From Holtermannia corniformis (Eukaryota > Basidiomycota > Tremellomycetes > Holtermanniales): a DNA stretch of 64,000 nucleotides. Numbering within the stretch: position 1 is the stretch's first letter; each line of letters begins with the position of its first letter. Below the pieces are notes generated by a model. It was not told the origin of the DNA. It worked only from the letters and a program-made list of their open reading frames with translations, and did not search any database. The position numbers and the translations under genes were made by a program. Positions 32,151-42,889 of the stretch are shown one piece after another. The DNA lies in assembly GCA_001599935.1 (NCBI GenBank), contig BCIJ01000014.1, positions 391,116-455,115 on the forward strand, given 5' to 3'.

Positions 32151-35100
32151 CTACTGCGTGTGCGCAACGGTCCGAGAAGACGCTGCGACAGGCTCTCCCG
32201 CCTCGAGCTCCTCTGCAAACGTTCCGGCCTCTTCGAGCTCCTTGGCTCGGCCCTCGGCTTCCGCCTTGGCCAGCTGCGCGTACGCCTCTTTGCGCGTGCC
32301 GACGGATAGTAGCGCCGCGTCATAGGCATCGACGATTGCCCGTCGTTCTTCCCGAGTCGTCTCACTGAGTGCTCTGCTGCCCAGCTCCTCGCGCGGCCGG
32401 GTGAACGGATTGTTCTTGCCCCACGACTTGCGCGTGACGTCCATCACGAGGCCCTTGAGTGGGTCCGCCAGTACTCCCATCAGTCCCGCAGCGGGTTTGA
32501 ACGCAAAATCCAGTACTGCTTGACCTGCTCCAAGTGCGAGGCCTGGCCAGCCCTGTGCCCGCCGTCAGCCACAACGCAGCGGTACAATGCGAGCGAGGCA
32601 GACACTGACGAATTCCTTGTGGCGCTTATAAGGTGTCGTGACCAGGCCAGAAACGCCCTCGTAGACGCCATAAGCCAGACCGGTAGCGCCCGACTTGATG
32701 CCCGTCAGTGTACCCTTGATTTCATCCTGCTTCATCGGCGAGCCGTATAATGTTGGGATGTGGTGTAGGGCTGTACGCGTAAGCGACTCGTTCAACGTCT
32801 TGCACGGTCCGGAAACTCACAGTCGCTGAACCCGATCCAGGCGCCGAAAAAGCCGTACGGCACCGCAGTCGCGAGCTTGTATAGGCCCTTGTGCTTGTCT
32901 CGTCAGCCAAAGACGGTCACGGCTGCTCGCAAAGCGCTCACCGGCTTGTAGAACAGCTTGCCCGTTCCATCAACCCTGTCGCCTATCAGCTCGTCTCTCA
33001 CCAGCCACGGCTCACTCACGTCGTCACCGCCGTATTCAGCATGGCCGTCACTCCGCCCGCAAGTGGGAACAGCTCGTGCCGCGTCGTCACGTATTCCCGC
33101 GGACCTGTTCCGCGCATCAGCTACAGCCCGGTAACCCGCCCGGGCCCAACGCACGATGCAGAACCAGACTCGAGCGCTCGAGCCGCCCCTGCGCAATCAA
33201 GACTTCTGCCGCGACGCCGCTCAGACGCAACGCGAGCTCGTTGGACCACCAGTAGGCTACACGGTGCGGCTCAAGGTCGCACCGCATGTTCCGGAGCGGG
33301 AGATGGGCGTGAAACGAGGCGACGCCGGCTTGCTCTCCGTTCTAGGAACACGTTTCAGCACTGTCAGTGCGGGACAGGCGAGCAAGACTGACCTCGCTTT
33401 GGATCATCCGACCGAGTTCTGCAGCCGCTTCTTGCGTTTCGGACGTGAGTGCGATTTCAATGGCTTTGGCGAGCCCCTCGGCCGTCAACTCCTTGTACGG
33501 AATTCTAGAGAGTCTCAGCAGCCGGTCGCCCCAGCGATACGCACTCACGGCATCGGTCCAGCTCCAGCCGCGGCAACACGCCCACCCTGCCACGGCTGAT
33601 CACCAAAGAACTATAGATCCTTTAGCCCTCGTCCAATCTAGCATGCGGAACCGTGCACCTACCGGCACGACCACGGTCGGCCTCCCATGCCTCAATCCAC
33701 AAGCCGTCGTGCCTGCACCACCATGGTGCACGACTGCGGCCACGCGCTCGTTGCTAAACAACCACTCGTGTGGGATGTTGCCGAGGATATGGACGTCGGG
33801 TGGGATATTGTCGCCGCCAATCTTGCTCCAGCCTGCCGAGACTAGGGCGCGGACACCCGAGAGACGGACGGCTTCAAAGATGAGGGCCGTGAACGCGTCG
33901 GGGTCATCGACGACGATTGACCCAAAGCTGTGGTCCCTGCGTCAGCAATGCAAGCACCGATGAGACACCACTGACCCGATATACACCGGTTTTTGGCCCG
34001 AGGCCATAAAGTAGGCCAACTCGGCATCCGGCATATAATCCTCATCCTCTAGGAAAAAGTAGCCCGTGACATCAATGTGCTCCTTCCAGTCCTTTGGTTT
34101 CGGGATCATTGCTGGGCTCCAGCAGTACATGTGCGGGATCTTGAGGTAGTCTGCGATCGCGGGCCCCTCGCGGTGCGCGAGCGCGCGCAGCTTGAGCTTC
34201 TTCTTGCGGTATTTGTTGGTGAGCCGGGCGAGGCCCTGCCAGGTCATGAGTTCTGCGAGGCCGTAGGAAAAGTAGTTTGTGAGGGACGCTTCCGCGTTGG
34301 ATTGTTGGATGTTGACGAGCGGGTGTTTGAACGCGGTCGTGGGAGACCAGGGCATGGCTGGGGCTTTAGTGGGAGCGATGGTTGGAGGCAACGAGGATAC
34401 TGACTGAAAGTGAGCATGAGTGGCAGTCCAAAGCTCTCGGCTAGGTGGACATGCGCAAAGCTCGGTGGGTTGCAGAGCAGCGCGTCGGGCGCAAACGGTC
34501 GGCAAGTGACCGGGTCTGGATAATAGGTCGAGAGGAGAAAGTTGTTCATCATGGTCGTGAGCATCTTTTGCTTTGCGCCAATCTCGCCGCTCTTGATCGA
34601 CTCGAGACCGGGGAGCAGTCCAGGATCTGGTTGATCAGCTTGGGCCGGGTTATGAAGCCATCTCGGTGCTCACTTCGCACCATGTACGCCATGAGCTCTT
34701 TTGGACTACCGCCGATCGCAAAGAACTCGAGTTGATCTACGAGCCATTCTGGCGCGTCTCGACCCGTCCGCGCACGGTATCGCCGCCGCAGCACGCGCTT
34801 GCCCGTCACGAGCACAAACTCGCGAAAGTCGTCGTGGGTGGCGATGCGTACACGGTGGTGCGACGGGCAAAGGATGAGTTCGATCGCGAGCGAAAGGTAG
34901 GGCTGAACATCGCCGCGCGAACCGACAATCTGAACGAGGATCGCGAGTGTCGGGACGGAGGTTGGGTTGGCCTCGACGAATGGCTCTTCAACCGAGAGAG
35001 CATAGTCTGGCGGGAGGGACTGAAACTTGCTTTTCAGCTTGCTGCGAGTCGTCAGTTGACGGTTCTGAGATGTAAGTTGGCCAGCTCACAGCTTGATGTC

Positions 35101-35373
35101 GATCGCGCCCGTTGGGGTCAAGTCGGCGTGTGCGTCCATGCCTGGTCCCGAGGCCATGTACGTCTCGGGTCGCTCAGTGCCATAGTCTGATGAGCCATCG
35201 GTTCTTGGACTCGACACTGCTGTTCCGCCGACTGTGATCCGACCATCAGCGTGGCCATCATCCGCGCCGTGGCACTGACCAAACGGATGGTACGGTGGTG
35301 CCGGTTCAAAGCGCTCGGGCCTCGTCCGAGTCCGTGCTGAGCGCTGCATGTTGATGGGATTAGCCTTCTTCAT
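32151..35373 (-). CDS. Sterol glucosyltransferase-like UDP-glycosyltransferase with Vps13-like C-terminus
   Basis: Transfers glucose from UDP-glucose to membrane sterols. N-terminal 90 or so residues are disordered, then LAILVQIVGSRGDVQPYLSLA and HRVRIATHDDFREFV start the first Rossmann domain. LEFFAIGGSPKELMAYMVR, AMPWSPTTAFKHPLVNI, YCWSPAMIPKPKDWKEHIDVTGYFFL and the sugar-nucleotide loop AVVHHGGAGTT are all in family order, followed by IPYKELTAEGLAKAIEIAL and AAEVLIAQGRLE. Unlike yeast Ugt51/Atg26 there is no PH or GRAM domain before the catalytic part. After it lies GIKSGATGLAYGVYEGVSGLVTTPYKRHKEFG and KPAAGLMGVLADPLKGLVMD, amphipathic repeats like the Vps13/Atg2 C-terminal region. A TATA sequence only 16 bp upstream of the first ATG suggests the real start may be Met9 at 35349. 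Confidence 0.88.
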
Positions 35374-35388
35374 GGTGACTCTGTGTGA

Positions 35389-35396
35389 CTATATAG
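35389..35396 (-). promoter_or_regulatory. TATA-like element (ctatatag) of the UGT gene
   Basis: ctatatag is self-complementary and lies 16-23 bp upstream of the first in-frame ATG (35373). That is too close for a TATA box serving that ATG with a normal leader, so it may point to initiation at the second Met (35349). Confidence 0.4.
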
Positions 35397-35818
35397 CATC
35401 CTTCACGCTAGGGGCGGTACAGAGCACACACACTAGCCAACGCGCACAACGGACAAGGGGAACGGAACGGGCTTCAGCGGGCAACAGTGCCCGATCGCCT
35501 CGGGGCAGTGCTACGCGCCAGTTAGCCCCGTACTAGGTGCGGTACACAGCTGTCGAGCCAGAGAGCCAGAGCTGCGACGAGATGAGATGTAGCTAGCTAA
35601 TGAGGCCCGACAAGCTGACCCTACGACGGCCGAGGACGAGTTTGTCGAAGCGAGAGCTCGACCCAACAGGTTGCCCCTTCCGGCCCGTTACATATCACCG
35701 CACCGGAACGCACAGACAGCGACTGATCCAGAACCGCAATCATCCGACGCGTACTGGTAGTGTAGACTGTTCACAGCATCACAGTTGACAATGAGGCAGT
35801 GTGCGCGTGTACGCCGCA

Positions 35819-35846
35819 GGTGTAGCTGTAGTACTACAGCTACACC
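35819..35846. repeat. 28-bp perfect inverted repeat (palindrome)
   Basis: ggtgtagctgtagt is followed immediately by its exact reverse complement actacagctacacc with no spacer. The symmetry stops at both ends (a/g). It sits in non-coding DNA about 250 bp from the eIF3m stop and 450 bp upstream of the UGT start. Confidence 0.97.
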
Positions 35847-36093
35847 GTGTGCGAGCAGCTGTTGGGCCAAGCGTGATCTCTCTCTCTTGTGGCTGTCGAG
35901 CGTGCGAGCTGTTGATGTCTGAATCCAAGATGAGACTATGCAGAGTCGGCCGCCTGATCAGAGCTTTTGCGCGGCGGTCTGGTACGGATCAGTATGACCA
36001 ACGCTTGTCCTGGCCATCCGCCATATTGGTACTCGATATGATCGTCTGCGTATTACTGCCATGACTCACGGCCCGAACGTGTATGCATGCACT

Positions 36094-37627
36094 CTACGCC
36101 TCGACCTCACGCCTCCTGCCCTGTTGCGCCTGCGCCGGCTGGGTAAAGCCCTGGTGCGCAATCCCCTCGGCCTCTTCCACAACCCTCCTCGCGGCCCCGA
36201 CCGTCGCCTTCCACTCGTTCAACCTAGCAGCCAGCAACGTCCACTCGTCCTTGCCAAACCTACGGCTTGTCGCGTTCTGAACGCGGAGCTGGGCAAGAGG
36301 CTGCGAGAGCCGACCGGCGATCAGGTTGGCGTGGATAGCGTCAATGACCCAGCTTTCGACTTGGGTTTGCGGGATGTCGAGCGCGGTCGCGATCGAGCTG
36401 TAAGACACGGTTTTGGACGGCGAGCGCGCGCAGAGAGCGGCGAGCGCGTTGAGCTTGATTTTGCGTAGCAGTGCTGCGGGGGTGAATGTGGCGATGGCTG
36501 TGACGATGGCGTGGGTCAGTACGCAGGGTGACGGTCCAAGACTCACAATAGCCCTCGATCCACGAGGCGTTGGCGTGCACCCAGTCCTCTCCGGCCTTGA
36601 CGGCCTCGAGCTCGTCCGCATCGCTAAACAGGTTGACGAGCTCGCCGGCGGGACCGGAGAACGAAGCGCCTGCAGCTTTGACGGCGTCGACGGCCTGCTG
36701 CACGCCGTACGCGCTCTCGGCACTCAGGCTGGCAACGACGACGTCGTCGACCAGCTTGGCGTCGACCGCACCGCTCTCGGCCGTCTTGAGAGCCAGCAGT
36801 CGGATCTCGAGGTTGAACGGCGAGTTGGCGGGGTACAGGACGGCGGCTGATTGCAAGAATGCGAGCTTTTCGCTTGAAGGGATGGACCATTGGTTGAGCG
36901 AGGTGGACAGGAGCGAGATGGGCAGTGAGAGCGTGGCGAGGTCGCCCGAGGTCGAGAGGAGTGAAAGCAGGGCGAGGAGCGTGGGAGCGCGGAGGGGCGA
37001 GCCGGCAGGCAAGAGGTTGTATGTGTTGTTCAGTCTGTCTGTGTGAGCTTGGTTACTGCACGGCGACGTGACGATACTCACACGCGGTACGCGATTTCCG
37101 AACGACCCTGGACCGCGCCAGCCTTGACGGCGTCGAGTACCCGGCGAGCGAGGGCTGCATACTCGTCCGAGTCGAGATCAAACGTCGACGACAGTACGAC
37201 CTGGAGTAACAAATGGCTCGACTCGGCTTCTGCATGCCCGAGCACGTTAGCGGCAGCGCAATCTCCGATAGCGACTGACCACCCTCCTTGCCGCCCGTCA
37301 GTCCGCCCTTGAGCTCCTCGACCTTGCCAACGAGCTTGTTTACGACCTCTTGCTTGCTCTCATCGCTGATCTCTGGCACGTCCTGGCCCTCGGCGACGTC
37401 GCCGCCAGCCACGGACGGGAGAGCGAGCAGCTGGTCAAACTCGGCGATGAACTCGGCGCGTGCGGTGCCAGAAGCGTCAGGAACCGAGCGCGACAGGTGC
37501 GCAGTGAGCTCGAGTATCTGCAAGTATCAGCTGCGTTCTGAGCTACTAGAAAGGCCAGCTAGGGTGCTGCGGCACTCACTTGGGCCGAGAAAGGAAGCTC
37601 TGGAACGATGGCGATAGAGTCGGCCAT
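36094..37627 (-). CDS. Translation initiation factor eIF3 subunit m (PCI domain)
   Basis: Core PCI subunit of eIF3, acting in 43S preinitiation complex assembly. Starts MADSIAIVPELPFSAQ, splices to ILELTAHLSRSVPD and SKQEVVNKLVGKVEELKGGL, then QVVLSSTFDLDSDEYAALARRVLDAV, RLNNTYNLLPAGSPLRAPTLLALLSLL, the helical repeats (KLAFLQSAAVLYP, AKLVDDVVVASL) and, after an intron near 36545, a winged-helix PCI end: ALLRKIKLNALAALCARSPSKTVSYSSIATALDIPQTQVESWVIDAIHANLIAGRLSQPLAQLRVQ. This WH sequence is characteristic of eIF3m. Five or so introns. It is divergent from prefoldin 2, with 288 bp between starts. Confidence 0.93.
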
Positions 37628-37915
37628 TGTCAATCCTGGCAGGGTTGGAGCTCTGATTCGATCTCGTGCGAGGTAAGAGTGCTGCTGGAATGTCGCTTTT
37701 GATGATACTGGCCTCGACTCTGGCTCTCGCTCGCTCGCTGCAACAGACGACAATACGACACAAAGAAAGTGCAGGCTAAACCCCGTCAGCCGCGGAAATC
37801 TCAAAACGCCGCTTGTAACGCCGAGAGCTACAAACCCCCTGTCTAGCACTACGCTAGCAATTTCCCACTTTACAATGTGAATAGCAGCTCGTCCGCCCGC
37901 CCTTGCATCCACACA

Positions 37916-39567
37916 ATGTCAGCCGCCGTCGCGTCCTCGTCAAAGCCACAACCACAGCCCAAGAAACTGCAGCCGCAACAAGTGCCGGTTGCGTTCCAGC
38001 GGTACAAGAATGAGCTCCAGCAGCTCGCCCAGAAGATTGGCGAACTCGAATCCGAACTCGAGGAGCATGCGTGAGTCGTGCGGTCGTGCGGTTGATGAGA
38101 GATTTCGGCTCGAGTGTCCGTCGTGCTCTGATGAGCCGCTTAATGTGCAGTCAAGTGTGCTGCATGCATGTGGGGGTTCCGAGCTCCCGAGCACAAGGAT
38201 CTTCTTGTTACTCTGTGCACATTACTCGTGCTCTCGTATACTGTTGCACGTCATACGATAACATTATTACGGTATAGATACTATACGAGAGGCACCCTTT
38301 CGATATCGTGAGCCATGCGCCATCGACATGCCTTGTAGCTATTGCACGTCTGTTCTCTGGAAGCGACAGAATGATCGACTTGATATCGGCGTCCGTTGGG
38401 CGCACAGAAACTCGATTACAATCAGCTGCTATGACAACGCTAGTGGTGCGGTGTGCAACACCGTAGTAGTTCGTCTACACATAGCCTCGTCAGCCGTCCG
38501 GCGTGGGCGATCATAGCGCGGCACGCACCGATGCTGGCCCATCTTGTCAGCTTGATCCTGGGTTTCGACCGGTCGATCGGGCGCAGGCGCTATAAAGTCT
38601 TCAATGCTGGTCCCAGATCAGCACATGGACAATCAGACCACACGCTGAGTTTCTTCGGAATCACAGCGATTCGAAGCTAGAAGACTGGTCTGGGATTGGT
38701 CCTGGTTGGGTCAGCGTTTGTAGGCTATTGCCGCATTGGCGGGTTCTACCAAGCTAGGGAGCCAAGGTGCACTTTTCTCGCTGTATTGCGCCGTAGACGC
38801 TGTGCTACATTGCGCAAACCGGCACCGGTCAGAGCCTGCATCCTCATGCAGCCTACTTCTGCACTGTGACGTGCTGCGGTATGTTGAGCTTGTACTCTTG
38901 AGGACCCGCTGCCGTTCGACAATGGCGGCGGCTGGCTCACAGGCACAGAGCTCGCACATCCTCTTTGAAGCAGTGCGGGTTGGCCATCGTTGAACAAAGC
39001 CACGCGCGGTTGAGCGACAGTATGCTGTCGAGTTCCCGTGGACTGCTTTTTGCTGCAAAACACTGCCGCAATGGTGTAACTCTCAGGCCGTGCCCTTTGA
39101 CCTTGCGCGCGCATACACTCAGCCGTATGCCTCGGGAGTACAGTAGTCTGATGCTGCACGTACCAAGTACTCCGGCTGTTTCCGCCATTCGACCAACTGC
39201 GCACACCATTGTCCAATAGCTGACCCCCTCCCAGTCTCGTTCTCTCCACTTTGCAACCTATCCTGCCCAAGGACCCGAGCCGGAAATGCTACCGACTGAT
39301 CGGTGGCGTCCTTGTCGAGCGCACAGTCAAGGAAATCGTCCCCACGCTCGAGGTGAACCACAATGGGGTCGGTCGTGTGTGGATCCCGAGTTGGAAGGGA
39401 CTGATGGCGTTGCAGATCAAGGAGGTCTTGGAGAGTCTTGTGCAGAATTACAAGGCCAAGCAGGAGGAATTCAGCGGCTTCCAGCGGGAACACGATATCC
39501 CTGTGAGTGGCGCTGCGTTACGTCGGGCCATGTTCTGACTGGCACGCAGTCGATGGCGGCACGATGA
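37916..39567 (+). CDS. GIM4: Prefoldin subunit 2, with a 1164-bp first intron
   Basis: Beta-type subunit of the hexameric prefoldin chaperone, which hands nascent actin and tubulin to the CCT chaperonin. Four exons, 37916-38070, 39235-39367, 39416-39502 and 39550-39567, join in frame to 130 residues. Exon 1 gives a Pro/Gln-rich head and the first helix, VAFQRYKNELQQLAQKIGELESELEEH. Exon 2 continues with A.LVLSTLQPILPKDPSRKCYRLIGGVLVERTVKEIVPTLE, the two beta-hairpins (GGVLVERTV is diagnostic). Exon 3 gives the second helix, IKEVLESLVQNYKAKQEEFSGFQREHDIP. The family alignment runs straight across the long intron. Confidence 0.95.
38071..39234 (+). other. Giant first intron (1164 bp) of the prefoldin 2 gene
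   Basis: Begins gtgagtcgtg and ends ctgaccccctcccag. The codon for Ala is split GC|T and frame is kept. It is over twenty times the usual intron size here. It contains a TATA-like gctataaag at about 38588-38597 and ORFs on the minus strand without homology (for example 38746-39270). No RNA gene was confirmed. Confidence 0.88.
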
Positions 39568-39687
39568 GGCAATAATGAACATAGATCTCCACGACATGCG
39601 AGCTATCGCGTCACCGTCACATGTATACAATATCTCATCACAGGTCGTCACAATACACAAATGCTAAACAGAGCCATCACCTATCAT

Positions 39688-42654
39688 CTACACAAACGCA
39701 CGGAGGCCAGCAAAGACTGGGTCACCAATGACGCGGAGCATCATGTCGACCGGGTTCATCTTTGGCTTCTCCTTCTCTTGCTCTGGCGCAACCTCTTCGC
39801 CATTCTCATCAATCAGCACGGCATCCACATCTTCCGCCAGCGTTCCGACCTCGGCTGCCGCCTGCTCCTCTGCAAGCCCAAGGAAGACTTTCATCTGCGC
39901 GGCCGAGAAGCCAGACATCATGACGACGCCTTCGGTATCGCCCGTGACAGGTTTCTCGGTCCCCGTGTCGGCCGGGGGTGATCTGTAGTATTGGTCGCGC
40001 GACTGCAGGTTCCAGTAGACGAGGTCGGGAAACGGGTAGCCGGCTTCCTCGAACCGGCGCTTGATCGCTTGGTGCGTCGTCTCGGTGTAGTGCCCTCCGG
40101 CGGCTTGGTCGAATTGCATGTCGGTGAACACGAACAGGCGCTTGACCATCTTCTCGGGCGGCAACTTGTCCTTTTGCGCGACTGCAAGCAAATCAGTGTC
40201 GTAGCCTCATGCAAACGCTCCTAGACGCACCTTGCAAAAGCAGCTCAAACACCTGATCAAACTGCGTCGTCATGCCCCAGGTCGAGTCTTGCATGTCCTT
40301 GGCCAGCACACTCAGGCTCTTGGTCAGATCCAAGCGCTGAATCACCGGCGTCGACGAGAACGTGATGAACGCGCCATTCCACGGCGCTTCGGAGATACTG
40401 GCGGCCACAAGGCCCAGAGCGATCGCGGGCCAAATCGGCTGCACAGGCGCACTGACGTCTGCCGAGGTATGGTAGGCATACAGACCGCCCATTGAACCGG
40501 AGACGTCGACGACGGCGATCGAGTTGTCGAGCTTTGCACTTGATGACGATAGCAGGGAGTCGATCAGCGTGCGCCATTGGGCGTCGGCGACGATACGAGC
40601 GACGGAGAGAAGCTTTTCACGCCCTTCGCCTTCGATGAAATCGGGAATGGTTTGCGTCGCAGCCATGGCATCCATCAGCAGCAAGTGGGGCATCATGCTC
40701 GCGCCGGAGATCGTCTTGGATCTGCCGATGTCAGCGAGGTTGCTCGGACCTGCAAAGCCGTCATACCCCTTGGCCACCTCCTTTAGGTACTTGTCGACAA
40801 AACTCTTGCTGTCCTTGATCGCAAATTGATACTTGTACTTTGCCATGGCAACACTCGGCACCTGTACACGAACGTCAGAGTCTATATCGCAAGCACCATC
40901 AGTGACTCGCCCTGGAGTAGTTGATGCCCTTCCAATTGTGCATCTTCGTCTCTGGCACCTCGAGCGCACGGCGAAGCGGCATGAGCACCCAACGCTGATA
41001 CTTTTCTCGCGCGACAACCGTCTTCTCCTCGCGGAACAGCACGGCGGCGAGCGCACTAGCAAACAGCAACGTCTTGTCGAATGCACGGCCTGGCCCAGGC
41101 GCATACTTGGCTGCGTACGAGATGTTCCAAAGCGGCTGCTGTTTCTTGACAATATCTTCAGGCTTACTCGTTGGTGTCAGATCCGGCAGGTCGTCATAGT
41201 CGCGGAGCGAGGCGAGGTCAAAGGTGATCTGACGCTTGAACAGGCCCAGGACGGTTGCATAAAGCGCTGCGAACCCCCGATCGTTGTCGAGACGCTCGAG
41301 GAGGCGTGACACGGACGCTTGGTGCTTTCGGTACTCTGCGATGCATCAGCGCTATAAATGCGACGCTTGGTCACTGTGCGTACTGAGCAGCGCCCCGGGC
41401 TGACTGTTGGCCGCCTCGCCCTTGTCAGACAGTGCCTTTGGCTCTGCGTCGCCCACTGATGCCGAGTCATCGCCCTCAGATTCCGGTTCGACCGAGTCAC
41501 CACGTTGGAGACTCATCCGTTTGTAGATCTTGACGACCCTCGGCTCGCCGTCGCGACCCAGTTTCCCCTGACCCGTTTGATGACCAAAGAGCATCTCGGG
41601 GACGTCGGATGCATCCAGCGCAGTCTTCAGCTCGAGGCGACGAGACCTCATGATCCGACCTTGAGTCTTGCCTTCGGGATCGTGTAGGGCCGTGAGAGGG
41701 CCAGTGTAGGTCGAGGAGAATTGATTATCGAGTGCGAGTTGCAGAATGATGAGTAGGCTGCTGGTGTGAGCACACCTTCAAAGATTGAAACCAGGGCTTA
41801 CTCCTTGAACGAGCCGTGAGGGCGGGGCGGGTACTCTGGCCGCGGCATCTCCGACTCGTTGGCATCTTCAGGCTCCACCACCTCCAGATCCTCATCTTCA
41901 GCTTCGAGTTGGGCTTTCTTGGCTGCTTGCGCTTCACGCTTCGCGGCATACTTGGCGTCGAGTTGCTCGTCCTTTTTCTTGGAGCGCGGTCGAGGACACA
42001 TCGGCTCGACGAGAACATGGAGGCTAGGGATATGAGCGTCTGCACTTTACTGCATCCCACGCTGAAGCGGCTCACTTTTCAATGACAGTCACCGGTGACC
42101 TGTCCCAAAGCCAGCCAAGTGCACGGAAGAATTCGGGTTTATCGCCTTTGCCTTTGTGAATCGACCTCGCTTGGAAGATGATGCGCAGTGTGCTGTGCCC
42201 TGTCAGTGCCCTGCCTTTGCCCGTGTGCATGCCATACTCACGCAACGGGGTCAAACGCCCAAGCCTTGTCGAGCAGACTGAACAGCGTCGTGGGTTCAAC
42301 GCCCGGAGCCAAGTCGACATACAGATCGAGACACGGGTTCTTGGTACTCGAGTGAGCTGGAGCGCCCTTGAGGTTGGTCGTGTCGGGTGTCAAGAGCAGC
42401 GATTGCATCAAATCGCCTTCACCACTAGTTTTCTGAGGAGGATTGGCGTGCACATCGAAGTCGACATCACTGGTGGCAGTAATGCGGACGCCTAGTACAT
42501 ACTCGGAGATGTCTCTTTCTGGTAGCGAGACGAGGGACTCGAGTAGAGATGCCGGGATGGACCAGTCGCGGGACGAGGCCGAGGGACCACCGCCGGGTTT
42601 GGTCGATGGATTGGCGTCGGAGCGAAACGAGGGACCGGTCATCAGAGTGGACAT
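39688..42654 (-). CDS. DUF2828 protein with vWA-like domain
   Basis: Large protein of the DUF2828 family found in plants, fungi and slime moulds; function unknown. Start at 42654 (MSTLMTGPSF). After an N-terminal region come IFQARSIHKGKGDKPEFFRALGWLWDRSPVTVIE, which resembles the family's helical repeat entry, a Lys/Glu-rich linker (41798-42001), the helical region with KYDYDDLPDL-like sequence, and YKYQFAIKDSKSFVDKYLKEVAKG. The C-terminal half has KLDNSIAVVDVSGSMGG, a DxSGS metal-binding site of a von Willebrand factor A domain, then IALGLVAASISEAPWNGAFITFSSTP and KRLFVFTDMQFDQAAG. Ro60-type RNA-binding proteins have a comparable helical-plus-vWA build. About 800 residues in several exons. 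Confidence 0.87.
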
Positions 42655-42889
42655 GATGACCGATGCAATCACTGATGGTCAGCCGCCGCCGTCGCCGTTA
42701 CAGTACCGTTCAGCTCGACTGCAAGAAAGGACTCGCTGTCCCCGCGGGGAAGCCTTGGCTGAGCGTGGCACGTCGGGTTGGCCAGCACTCTTTGGCCACG
42801 GACACTGCCTGCTTGGATGCAGTCTCTCTCAGTTTGGCATGCAATATAGACATCGACCATAGCTATCCGGCTCATGCATGAGTCAACTT

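Larger units (their letters stand above)
35374..36093. other. Intergenic 720 bp with UGT promoter and a perfect palindrome
   Basis: Lies between the UGT start and the eIF3m stop. It holds the UGT TATA-like element at 35389-35396 and the 28-bp palindrome at 35819-35846. No ORF in it looks coding and no tRNA was found. Confidence 0.5.

Noticed and set aside
35850..35970. Possible box C/D snoRNA near the palindrome
   Set aside because: Boxes deviate from consensus and no terminal stem pairs.
38085..38140. Possible box C/D snoRNA in the prefoldin intron (TGATGA ... CTGA)
   Set aside because: Only about 50 nt between boxes, no second box pair and a weak terminal stem.
38746..39270. 174-codon minus-strand ORF inside the prefoldin 2 intron
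   Set aside because: No recognisable family and biased toward Ser/Arg/Gln as random GC-rich frames are; no splice or start support.
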